From assembly GCA_045540975.1 (NCBI GenBank), contig JAZQIE010000141.1:1-8711 (forward strand): a DNA stretch of 8,711 bases, read 5' to 3'. How positions within the stretch are numbered: the first letter of the stretch is position 1; each line of letters starts with the position of its first letter. This document shows, in pieces, positions 1-6,035 of this stretch. Source of the stretch: SIG510 sp045540975 (lineage in GTDB: Bacteria; Bacillota; Clostridia; Oscillospirales; JAAYXM01). Under the pieces are notes generated by a model that saw only the letters and a list, made by a program, of their open reading frames with translations, did no database searches and was not told where the DNA came from. The position numbers were made by a program, and so were the translations under genes.

Positions 1-306
<306 letters not shown>

Positions 307-430
307 AAAAAGGTGAATAGAGATGTGGGTAAACCACAGCGCAATGAAAGTTGCAATCGGAAGTTACATTGTTTAGTTTTGAGAGTACATGGCAAAAGGA
401 AGCGTACTGCTCAAGGGAGACGAACGGAAT
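307..430 (+). other. 23S to tRNA-Lys transcribed spacer with small inverted repeats
   Basis: No gene is seen here. The spacer carries short inverted repeats that could fold in the precursor transcript: TGTGG (324-328) with CCACA (334-338); CAATG (342-346) with CATTG (367-371); and GAGAGTAC (381-388) with GTACTgCTC (404-412, one bulged base). They are likely processing structures of the rRNA precursor, but that role is inferred from position only. Confidence 0.5.
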
Positions 431-506
431 GCGCCTTTAGCTCAGTTGGTAGAGCAACTGACTCTTAATCAGTGGGTCCCGGGTTCGAATCCCTGAAGGC
501 GCACCA
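431..506 (+). tRNA. tRNA-Lys (anticodon CTT)
   Basis: The 76-nt gene includes an encoded CCA end. The acceptor stem is GCGCCTT/AAGGCGC, and the D arm is GCTC/GAGC around AGTTGGTA. The anticodon stem ACTGA/TCAGT closes loop CTCTTAA, placing CTT at positions 34-36, so it reads the lysine codon AAG. The T loop is TTCGAAT. The T stem CCGGG/CCCTG has one C-U mismatch (positions 50-64 in standard numbering). It lies 42 nt before tRNA-Glu, in the same rRNA precursor. Confidence 0.97.
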
Positions 507-508
507 AA

Positions 509-543
509 ACCTCTCAAGCGGAAGAGCTGAAAAGCTCCGAGGT
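509..543 (+). other. inter-tRNA stem-loop with GAAA tetraloop
   Basis: The spacer between the two tRNAs can fold as a two-part hairpin. The inner stem is GAGCT (524-528) with AGCTC (533-537), closed by a GAAA tetraloop. The outer stem is ACCTC (509-513) with GAGGT (539-543). There is no T-run, so it is not a terminator. It is probably a spacer or processing structure; that role is inferred. Confidence 0.45.
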
Positions 544-548
544 GACGT

Positions 549-623
549 GGCCCGTTGGTCAAGCGGCTAAGACGGCGGCCTCTCACGCCGCAAACAGGAG
601 TTCGATTCTCCTACGGGTCACCA
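549..623 (+). tRNA. tRNA-Glu (anticodon CTC)
   Basis: The 75-nt gene includes an encoded CCA end. The acceptor stem GGCCCGT/ACGGGTC contains one G-U pair. The anticodon stem GCGGC/GCCGC closes loop CTCTCAC, giving anticodon CTC, which reads the glutamate codon GAG. The T arm AGGAG/CTCCT with loop TTCGATT is perfectly paired, and the variable loop has four bases. It sits 41 nt upstream of the 5S gene with no terminator between them. Confidence 0.97.
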
Positions 624-664
624 AAGAACTTCTGAGTACTCTTACACAATTGAAAATATGATTA

Positions 665-781
<117 letters not shown>

Positions 782-789
782 TTCATATA

Positions 790-832
790 AACCGGTACAG
801 CAATCGCTGTACCGGTTGTTTTCTTTTTTATT
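790..832 (+). terminator. rRNA operon intrinsic terminator
   Basis: A perfect 12-bp stem, AACCGGTACAGC (790-801) with GCTGTACCGGTT (806-817), closes a 4-nt loop (AATC) and is followed by a T-rich tail (about 819-832). This is a strong Rho-independent terminator directly after 5S rRNA. Confidence 0.95.
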
Positions 833-869
833 CGGTGGATGCATGGGCGCCCACCGTTTCTTTTGCTTT
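833..869 (+). terminator. possible second, tandem terminator
   Basis: Directly after the first terminator, CGGTGG (833-838) pairs with CCACCG (851-856). The helix can extend inward through one A-C mismatch to TGC/GCG around loop ATGG. A T-rich run (857-869) follows. It resembles a weaker backup terminator of the kind sometimes found after rRNA operons. The run is interrupted by G and C, so its efficiency is doubtful. Confidence 0.5.
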
Positions 870-874
870 GGGGA

Positions 875-903
875 TTGTCTGCAAGCGCGGGATATGATAA
901 AAT
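875..903 (+). promoter_or_regulatory. sigma-A type promoter for the downstream gene run
   Basis: A -35 box TTGTCT (875-880) and a -10 box TAAAAT (898-903) are separated by an ideal 17 bp. It follows the rRNA terminators and lies 35 nt before the first start codon at 938. It would start transcription near 910, leaving a leader of about 28 nt. It is the only clear promoter-sized gap in the protein-coding part of the window. Confidence 0.6.
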
Positions 904-937
904 GGAAACAAATGATTTCTTATTATGGAGTGATATC

Positions 938-1021
938 ATGAATTTTGTAACGTGGCTTGCGATCGCAGTTGCGCTCATTGTCCCGGTAGGGATGTATCTG
1001 TATGGAAATAAAGACCGTTAA
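938..1021 (+). CDS. 27-aa single-helix membrane peptide
   Basis: I do not recognise this peptide. ATG 938 is preceded by GGAG (927-930) at 7-nt spacing and by the promoter at 875-903. An upstream in-frame ATG at 839 lies before the predicted transcription start and is not credible. The product is nearly one transmembrane helix (residues 3-22, rich in V, A, I, L) with a short polar, positively charged tail ending NKDR. It overlaps the next gene by 20 nt if that gene starts at 1002, which suggests translational coupling. It could be a small membrane protein or a leader peptide. Good signals support translation, but the function is unknown. Confidence 0.55.
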   Translation: MNFVTWLAIAVALIVPVGMYLYGNKDR

Positions 1022-1712
1022 GTTTGAAGGGAAATCCTTGCATCATGAAGCGATTTGCGCGAAATTGCGTGAGATGGGGGAAGCGTCTTATCGGGATTTT
1101 TCCGCAAGCCTCATGCCTACGGTGGAAAAGGAGCGTGTGATCGGAATTCGCACCCCGATTTTGCGAAAATTTGCGAAAAATCTCACGGATTTTGAAGAAT
1201 TTTTGCAGGATTTACCGCACTTTTATTACGAGGAAAACAACCTGCACGCGTTTTTGATTGAACGCGAGCAAGTGTTTGACCGCTGCATCGCGCTCCTCGA
1301 TACATTTCTGCCCTATGTGGATAACTGGGCGACGTGCGACGGAATGAAACCCAAGGTGCTGAAAACCGAGCCGAAGAAACTTCTCGTTCACATCAGCCGC
1401 TGGATTGCATCCGAGCATACCTACACGGTGCGCTATTCCATCAATCTGCTCATGAGCTATTATTTGGACGAGTGGTTTGAGCCACGGTTTTTGCGGATGG
1501 TGGGAGCGGTTTCGTCGAGCGAGTATTACATCAACATGATGCGCGCGTGGTACTTTGCAACCGCACTTGCAAAGCAGTATGAGGAAACCCTCGCATTTTT
1601 GGAAGAAAACACACTGGATGTGTGGACACACAACAAAACCATCCAAAAGGCGCGGGAAAGTTTCCGCATCATGCCTGAGAAAAAAGCATATTTAAACACG
1701 CTCAAACGATAG
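1002..1712 (+). CDS. DNA alkylation repair protein (AlkD-like HEAT-repeat glycosylase)
   Basis: This 236-aa protein belongs to the DNA_alkylation (AlkC/AlkD) family of HEAT-repeat DNA glycosylases. These remove positively charged alkylated bases such as 3-methyladenine and 7-methylguanine from DNA in the cytoplasm. The family pattern is visible throughout: IGIRTPILRKFAK (48-60), VDNWATCDGMKPK (106-118), YTVRYSINLLMSYYLD (141-156) and the RAWYFA and KARES segments (181-221). Trp109 and Asp113 have the same four-residue spacing as the catalytic-site pair of Bacillus cereus AlkD. Arg144 and Trp183 are plausible equivalents of its other DNA-contact residues. Start ATG 1002 has AGGG 10 nt upstream. 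TTG 1038, with AAGGGA just before it, is an alternative that would remove the overlap with the 27-aa gene. Confidence 0.93.
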   Translation: MEIKTVKFEGKSLHHEAICAKLREMGEASYRDFSASLMPTVEKERVIGIRTPILRKFAKNLTDFEEFLQDLPHFYYEENNLHAFLIEREQVFDRCIALLDTFLPYVDNWATCDGMKPKVLKTEPKKLLVHISRWIASEHTYTVRYSINLLMSYYLDEWFEPRFLRMVGAVSSSEYYINMMRAWYFATALAKQYEETLAFLEENTLDVWTHNKTIQKARESFRIMPEKKAYLNTLKR

Positions 1713-1724
1713 GAGGAAAAGAGT

Positions 1725-1868
1725 ATGAAAGCATTTTTGGCACTCGTTGTGACCTTGATTTGCGGGATTTTGACCATGGCATGGTTTGACACCGCACCCG
1801 AACTCGGCGTATTGGTCGGGGTTGCTGTGATGGGCGCATTTGTCATCGGTTTTTGCGAAAGAAAGTAG
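1725..1868 (+). CDS. 47-aa two-helix membrane peptide
   Basis: I do not recognise this peptide. ATG 1725 has a perfect AGGAGG (1711-1716) 8 nt upstream, one of the strongest ribosome binding sites in the window. The reading frame ends at TAG 1866-1868. The product has two hydrophobic stretches (about residues 3-20 and 27-43) joined by a short turn containing FDTAPELG, and ends in ERK. That suggests a small hairpin inner-membrane protein with its charged tail in the cytoplasm. It lies 12 nt after the AlkD gene and 12 nt before the next membrane protein gene, so co-transcription is likely. It is short enough that many gene finders would skip it. Confidence 0.75.
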   Translation: MKAFLALVVTLICGILTMAWFDTAPELGVLVGVAVMGAFVIGFCERK

Positions 1869-1880
1869 AGGAAAATTGAG

Positions 1881-2420
1881 ATGAAACGTGTGGAAACCGT
1901 CCTGCTTTCTGTGATATTGGTCTTTTTTTGGACTGTGATTCTCGGCGTTACCTATTTGATGAGGATTCTTAGCGACGTATTTCGCTATTTTGGAAACGGG
2001 GTATTGCCGTATCTCATAGCTGCCATCTACATCCTCGCGTTTGTCATTCCGTTTTTGCTTCGAAAACGGATCAAAGGAACTCTTTCCATGCCTGCTGCAC
2101 TCATTTTGAGCACGGTCGCGGCGGTAATCCTTGCACTTCTCCTGATGGTGGGCGCACGGAGTTATATCTCCGAATTTACCCCGACCAAATGGGAGAAGAA
2201 TCCACACCTTCGCTCCTATATGCTTGAAGATTTAGAGAACGAGCATTCGATCATTGGGATGCGAGGCGAGGAAATTCGTGCTCTTTTGGGGGAGCCGACC
2301 GATCAGCTTGCCGATGGGGGTTGGGAGTATTTTGTTGGATTCGGATTAATAGACCCTTACGGATATCAAATCAGATTTGAACATGAAGTTGCGGTTTCGA
2401 CCAAACTGGTTGAGCGTTGA
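1881..2420 (+). CDS. membrane protein with three helices and a BamE/SmpA-like C-terminal domain
   Basis: This 179-aa protein has predicted membrane helices at about 7-27, 42-60 and 71-92, with a basic loop RKRIKG (61-66) that is probably cytoplasmic. The soluble C-terminal part (about 112-179) has the pattern IIGMRGEEIRALLGEP (124-139) followed by WEYFVGF (148-154) and a short beta-rich end. This layout (Gly-Met, acidic helix, LLGEP, then strands) is typical of small BamE/SmpA-like domains that occur on clostridial membrane proteins. Bacillota of this type have no Bam machinery, so an outer-membrane role is not implied. By helix topology the domain is probably extracytoplasmic. Start ATG 1881 has GAGG 9 nt upstream. 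It sits just before the PrsW-type protease gene; a protease-substrate relation is possible but speculative. Confidence 0.7.
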   Translation: MKRVETVLLSVILVFFWTVILGVTYLMRILSDVFRYFGNGVLPYLIAAIYILAFVIPFLLRKRIKGTLSMPAALILSTVAAVILALLLMVGARSYISEFTPTKWEKNPHLRSYMLEDLENEHSIIGMRGEEIRALLGEPTDQLADGGWEYFVGFGLIDPYGYQIRFEHEVAVSTKLVER

Positions 2421-2440
2421 GACAAGAGGGGTTGAATGAT

Positions 2441-3289
2441 ATGAATATTAGTTTGATTCTTGCGGCGTTGTTGCCCGCGGTTGTGCTTTGTGTTTATGTA
2501 TTCAAGAAAGACCGTGTGGAAAAAGAGCCGATTGGGCTTCTGCTTCTGCTGTTGGCGTTGGGGGCGGTTTCCTGCTTCCCTGCCGCGTATGTGGAAGGGG
2601 TCATCGGTGACGTGCTGAATACCATCTTTGCTCCGCTTGGAGTGAAGGATGCAAGCGGGGATGTATACTTATCGTCGAACATATTCTATGTCTATCATTT
2701 CCTGAAATACTTCGTGGGTGTTGCGCTGGTGGAGGAAGGCTTTAAGTTTTTGTTCCTCATTTTAGCGACCAAGAACAACCGCAATTTCAACTGTCTGTTT
2801 GACGGTATGATTTATGCAATCTTTGTCTCCCTCGGCTTTGCGGCACTTGAAAATGTAATGTATGTTTCGCAGTACGGCTTTGGCAACGCGGTGATGCGCG
2901 CGGTCCTTGCGGTGCCGGGGCATATGTTCGATGCGGTGCTGATGGGCTATTATTACAGCATGTGGCACATCAAAGACCAAGTGGTGCGGTTTGAACGCAG
3001 CCTCAAGGCACAGAACATCCTTCGTGTGCAGACTCCGGAAACCGATGTACGCGGCAGTATCTGGGCGTGTATTTTGGTCCCGACTCTGGCACACGGCTTC
3101 TACGATTTCTGCTGCACGTTGGACAGTTGGATCGCGGTCTTGGTTTTCTATGCGTTTGTCATCTTCATGTACTTCCATTGCTTTGGAAAAATCCGCAAAA
3201 TGTCCTATGCGGACGGGTACATCGGTGACTATGCAAAAAGTGTTTTGGTGCGCAAATATCCAAGTCTCTTTCAAAGCCATGCGGAATAA
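2441..3289 (+). CDS. PrsW-family intramembrane protease
   Basis: This 282-aa polytopic membrane protein belongs to the PrsW family (CAAX-protease-like intramembrane metalloprotease superfamily). The family motifs occur in order: VEEGFK (97-102, the paired glutamates 98-99), FDGMIYA (120-126), GFAALENV (132-139), PGHMFDAVLMGYY (159-171) and AHGFYDF (217-223). These supply the conserved Glu and His residues of the proposed active site. In Bacillus subtilis PrsW makes the first cut in the anti-sigma factor RsiW. No sigma or anti-sigma gene is visible here, so the substrate is unknown. Start ATG 2441 is chosen because AGAGGGG (2425-2431) lies 9 nt upstream. A TTG at 2417 would add eight residues that lack hydrophobic character. 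The gene is 20 bp after its neighbour. Confidence 0.92.
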   Translation: MNISLILAALLPAVVLCVYVFKKDRVEKEPIGLLLLLLALGAVSCFPAAYVEGVIGDVLNTIFAPLGVKDASGDVYLSSNIFYVYHFLKYFVGVALVEEGFKFLFLILATKNNRNFNCLFDGMIYAIFVSLGFAALENVMYVSQYGFGNAVMRAVLAVPGHMFDAVLMGYYYSMWHIKDQVVRFERSLKAQNILRVQTPETDVRGSIWACILVPTLAHGFYDFCCTLDSWIAVLVFYAFVIFMYFHCFGKIRKMSYADGYIGDYAKSVLVRKYPSLFQSHAE

Positions 3290-3303
3290 AGGAGGATGTT
3301 AAA

Positions 3304-3732
3304 ATGAGAAAAAAACTGCAGGATAAGATGTTTGAAATCAGTTATATGTTCGAGCTTTTGATCTCGCTGATTGTGGGTGTGGCGATTTTGGTGCTGTCTG
3401 TCCGCTTGGTGATAGACACCGTGCAGGTCGCACTCCATACAAGCGGGGTGGGTGCGCTCGTCACCATTTTGGACGATGCCATCATCCTCGCCATCGGTGC
3501 TGAGCTCATCAAGATGCTTTGCAAGCACACACCGGAAACCGTGATTGAGGTGCTCGCATTTGCGCTTGCACGTCAGCTCATCGTGGGTCACGGCGAGCCG
3601 TGGGCAAATCTGATTACCGTGGTTGCAATCGCAATCCTCTTTGCAATCAGACGCTTCTTGCTCAAACGTCACGATATGGTGGAAACCCCGGACGGACTTG
3701 TTAAAGTCGGCGGAAAAACGGAGGAAAAATAA
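3304..3732 (+). CDS. PsiE-family (phosphate-starvation-inducible) membrane protein
   Basis: This 142-aa protein has about four predicted membrane helices: 16-39, 48-72, 80-96 and 100-117. The arrangement resembles the PsiE family: an N-terminal MFELLISLIVGVAILVL segment, an acidic-plus-helix segment LDDAIILAIGAELIKML, a conserved His-containing stretch KHTPETVIEVLAFALARQLI, and a last helix ending in RRFLLKRH. Escherichia coli PsiE is induced by phosphate starvation, but its biochemical role is unknown, and regulation here cannot be inferred from the name. A GGAGG (3291-3295) lies 8 nt before ATG 3304. The stop codon overlaps the next start by one base (TAATG), suggesting coupled translation. 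Confidence 0.8.
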   Translation: MRKKLQDKMFEISYMFELLISLIVGVAILVLSVRLVIDTVQVALHTSGVGALVTILDDAIILAIGAELIKMLCKHTPETVIEVLAFALARQLIVGHGEPWANLITVVAIAILFAIRRFLLKRHDMVETPDGLVKVGGKTEEK

Positions 3733-3941
3733 TGGAACAACTCATAGCGCGCATCAATGAACTCGCACGAAAATCCCGTAATGAGGGCCTCAGTGCCGAG
3801 GAAAAGGAAGAACAGGCAGCTCTGCGCGCGCAGTATATCAAATCATTCCGTCAGGGAATGGAACATGCGCTCAGCAATGTCTACATTGTGGACGAGCAAG
3901 GCAATAAGAAGAAAGTGGAAAAGAAAGGAAGCAAGCAATGA
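3732..3941 (+). CDS. DUF896 family protein (YnzC-like)
   Basis: This small cytoplasmic protein of 69 aa belongs to the DUF896 family, known from Bacillus YnzC. The family signature is clear: IARINELARKSRNEGLSAEE near the N terminus, then LRAQYIKSFRQGM (31-43) and a basic, lysine-rich tail. The N-terminal part is expected to form a helical hairpin. Its molecular function is not established in any organism I know of; B. subtilis YneA-YneB-YnzC lie together in the SOS region, but that context is absent here. GGAGG (3720-3724) lies 7 nt before ATG 3732. The gene overlaps its upstream neighbour by one base and its downstream neighbour through ATGA (3938-3941). Confidence 0.92.
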   Translation: MEQLIARINELARKSRNEGLSAEEKEEQAALRAQYIKSFRQGMEHALSNVYIVDEQGNKKKVEKKGSKQ

Positions 3942-4636
3942 CATATGTAATGGCTGATATTCACGGGTGCTACGATCAATTTATGGAAATGCTCGAGAAA
4001 ATCGAGTTTACAGACAGCGATATGCTTTTCATCCTCGGGGATATCATTGACCGTGGGGAAGACGGAATCGAACTGTTAAACGAATTGATGCTGCGCGTCA
4101 ATATCATTCCACTTTTGGGTAACCACGAATATATGGCATACCGTGTCCTCAAGGAACTCAATGTGGAGGTCACCGAGGAGAATCACAACAAGCACCTGGA
4201 TGCGGATACCGTTCGCGCCTATCACGAATGGGTGAGTGACGGCGGAATGCCCACCGCGGAAAGTTTCTCCAAACTCGATGCCGAGGAAAAGGAAATGATT
4301 CTGGAATACCTCGAGGAGTTTGAACTCTACGACGAGGTCACAATTGACGGAACAGACTTCCTTTTGGTGCACAGTGTCCCCGAAGACTTTGACGGCACAA
4401 AAGACCTCACCGACTATGATGCGGCGGAAGTGCTCTTCGGCCGCTGCGACTATACCAAGCCCTGCTTTTCCGACCGCATTCTGGTCACGGGTCATACCCC
4501 GACCTTCTCGCTTGGCGAGGAGTGGCGCGGCAAAATCTACCGCGGCAACAACCACATCGGTTTGGATTGCGGCGCGGTGTACGGCGAAAAACTCGGCTGT
4601 ATCTGTCTGGATACCATGGAAGAATTCTATGTGTAA
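3938..4636 (+). CDS. PPP-family metallophosphatase (Ser/Thr phosphatase or ApaH-like)
   Basis: This 232-aa cytoplasmic protein has all the signature motifs of the calcineurin-like PPP group: DIHG (7-10), GDIIDRG (34-40), GNHE (61-64), a lone metal-binding histidine in LLVHS (His145) and TGHT (184-187), then GLDCGAVYG (208-216). These residues bind two divalent metal ions and activate water for phosphoester hydrolysis. Members act on phosphoserine/threonine or on diadenosine tetraphosphate (ApaH, PrpE), and the sequence alone does not tell which. Between GNHE and His145 lies an acidic helical insert (about 74-132), which probably forms a substrate lid. The start overlaps the DUF896 stop as ATGA, with AAGGAA 7 nt upstream. 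Confidence 0.9.
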   Translation: MTYVMADIHGCYDQFMEMLEKIEFTDSDMLFILGDIIDRGEDGIELLNELMLRVNIIPLLGNHEYMAYRVLKELNVEVTEENHNKHLDADTVRAYHEWVSDGGMPTAESFSKLDAEEKEMILEYLEEFELYDEVTIDGTDFLLVHSVPEDFDGTKDLTDYDAAEVLFGRCDYTKPCFSDRILVTGHTPTFSLGEEWRGKIYRGNNHIGLDCGAVYGEKLGCICLDTMEEFYV

Positions 4637-5105
4637 GAGAGGGCTGATTCGCTTGGAAGAGAGCGAAGGGGATGTTTTTGAAACACTGGTGGATTGGAAC
4701 TTCCGCTGGTGGGGAATCCCGCGCGGAGAGAGTCGCGCGCAGGTGCGCTATTTGATGGCGCACTCGGTGTGTACCGACCGTCTGCCGCAAACCTTTGTTG
4801 CGATGGAGGGGGACACCCCTGTCGGGATGTATCAGCTTTCCATGACCGACGACCTCTACGGCCGCCCGGATTTATATCCGTGGCTTGTAAATGTCTATGT
4901 CCCCGAAGCGCATCGCGGAAAGCGTGTTTGCCGCTTCATGATGGAGCAGGTGGGGCTTACCGCAAGAAACGCGGGTCTCAGCTCGCTTTATTTGTATACA
5001 AGCCATGTGGGACTCTATGAAAAATTCGGCTGGGAATTCGTTGAGGAAGTCCCGACCTTTCAAGAAAAATCCCCAATCGAGCGCTTGTACCATTTGGAAT
5101 TGTAA
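4629..5105 (+). CDS. GNAT-family N-acetyltransferase
   Basis: This 158-aa GNAT acetyltransferase would transfer an acetyl group from acetyl-CoA to an amine; the substrate is unknown. The fold elements are visible: strands around QTFVAMEGDTPVGMYQLSM (57-75), strand 4 plus motif A at WLVNVYVPEAHRGK (84-97), and the C-terminal motif B region LYLYTSHVGLYEKFGWEFV (120-138). Motif A is odd: the CoA pyrophosphate-binding loop usually reads R-G-K-G-x-G/A, but here it is R-G-K-R-V-C (95-100). ATG 4629 overlaps the phosphatase gene by 8 nt and has only GGAAGAA close by. TTG 4653, with AGAGAGGG (4636-4643) at 9 nt, is a serious alternative start that gives a 150-aa protein. Confidence 0.87.
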   Translation: MCKRGLIRLEESEGDVFETLVDWNFRWWGIPRGESRAQVRYLMAHSVCTDRLPQTFVAMEGDTPVGMYQLSMTDDLYGRPDLYPWLVNVYVPEAHRGKRVCRFMMEQVGLTARNAGLSSLYLYTSHVGLYEKFGWEFVEEVPTFQEKSPIERLYHLEL

Positions 5106-5123
5106 CCGAGGAGAATCGAAACC

Positions 5124-6020
5124 ATGATTGTAACCAATATGACCTATATCGGCGACCCCCAAATCCTCTTGCATGACGGTGTGTATTACTGTTATGCAAC
5201 AAGCTTTGTCCGCGGCTTCTATGTATGGCAAAGCGAGGACCTTGAGCATTGGAGCGAGCCCACCTTGTGCATGGATGCATCCGAGCATTGGGGGAGTGAT
5301 TCGTTTTGGGCACCCGAGGTGGTGTACCACAACGGGAAATTTGTAATGCACTATACCGCCCGTATGAAAGAGCGAAACGAAACGCTGTATCTTGGTGTTG
5401 CGGTGGCAGACAGTCCGCTCGGTCCGTTTCGGGATGTGTGGGGCGGACCCATGTTTGATTTTGGATACGCCGCAATCGACGGCTCGGTTTTGGTGAGTGA
5501 GTACGGAAATTTCCTCTACTACTCACGCGATTGCAGTCAAAATATCATCGACGGTGTCCGGGTCAGCCAGATTTGGTGCGTGGAATTGGACGATACCCTA
5601 ACCCGTACCGTGGGTGAGCCAAAGCTTATGACCACCCCTCAGTACGAGTGGGAGAAGCACTCGCTTCCGATGAATATTTTATGGAATGAGGGTCCGTGTG
5701 TCATCAAATACGGAAACCGTTATGTCATGAACTATTCCGCAAATTTCTACGCCTCCAACGAGTACTCCATTTGTATTGCAACCGCGGACCATCCGCTTGG
5801 ACCGTGGAAGAAGGAGGAGCGTGCAAATCCCGTGCTTTGCAAACGGGAAAACCTGTTCGGTGCGGGGCATAATGCCTTCTTTACCGCAAAAGACGGGTCG
5901 CTGATGACCGCATTTCATGTGCAGACCGACCCGCAAAATCCGAGTGAGAATCGCCGCACCTGCATCGGGCAGGTGACGTTTCACGAACAAGACGGGATTT
6001 TGTATCAGGAAATCCGATAA
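5124..6020 (+). CDS. glycoside hydrolase family 43-type protein (cytoplasmic)
   Basis: This 298-aa five-bladed beta-propeller glycosidase is of the GH43/GH62/GH32-like superfamily (clan F type). The three catalytic carboxylates fit: Asp11 in IGDPQIL (general base), Asp119 in AAIDGSVL (pKa modulator) and Glu189 in WNEGPCVIKYG (general acid). Other typical motifs are SFWAPEVVYHNGKFVMHYTA (60-79), paired DSPLGPF and DHPLGPW repeats (96-102 and 222-228), and GAGHNAFF (246-253). GH43 enzymes mostly release arabinose or xylose from plant polysaccharide fragments; the linkage cannot be read here. It has no signal peptide and is single-domain, so it probably acts on imported oligosaccharides. No transporter or sugar-regulator gene is nearby. 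GAGGAG (5108-5113) lies 10 nt before ATG 5124. Confidence 0.88.
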   Translation: MIVTNMTYIGDPQILLHDGVYYCYATSFVRGFYVWQSEDLEHWSEPTLCMDASEHWGSDSFWAPEVVYHNGKFVMHYTARMKERNETLYLGVAVADSPLGPFRDVWGGPMFDFGYAAIDGSVLVSEYGNFLYYSRDCSQNIIDGVRVSQIWCVELDDTLTRTVGEPKLMTTPQYEWEKHSLPMNILWNEGPCVIKYGNRYVMNYSANFYASNEYSICIATADHPLGPWKKEERANPVLCKRENLFGAGHNAFFTAKDGSLMTAFHVQTDPQNPSENRRTCIGQVTFHEQDGILYQEIR

Positions 6021-6035
6021 AGGGAGGAATCGGTT

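Noticed and set aside
624..664. Promoter for 5S rRNA (TATGAT at 657-662)
   Set aside because: The -10-like hexamer lacks a -35 box at proper distance; the candidates give spacers of 9 or 21 bp.
839..937. Upstream extension of the 27-aa peptide to ATG 839
   Set aside because: The ATG lies inside the second hairpin and upstream of the promoter, so it would not be on the transcript; the added residues have no membrane-protein character.
2417..2440. TTG start for the PrsW gene
   Set aside because: It overlaps the previous stop with no ribosome binding site, whereas ATG 2441 has AGAGGGG at good spacing.
3757..3957. Overlapping 66-aa frame inside the DUF896 gene
   Set aside because: Same strand, different frame, no ribosome binding site, and the DUF896 frame is a clear family match.
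4320..4628. Long N-terminal extension of the acetyltransferase frame
   Set aside because: It overlaps the well-supported phosphatase in another frame and reads as low-quality Ser/Thr/Arg-rich shadow sequence.
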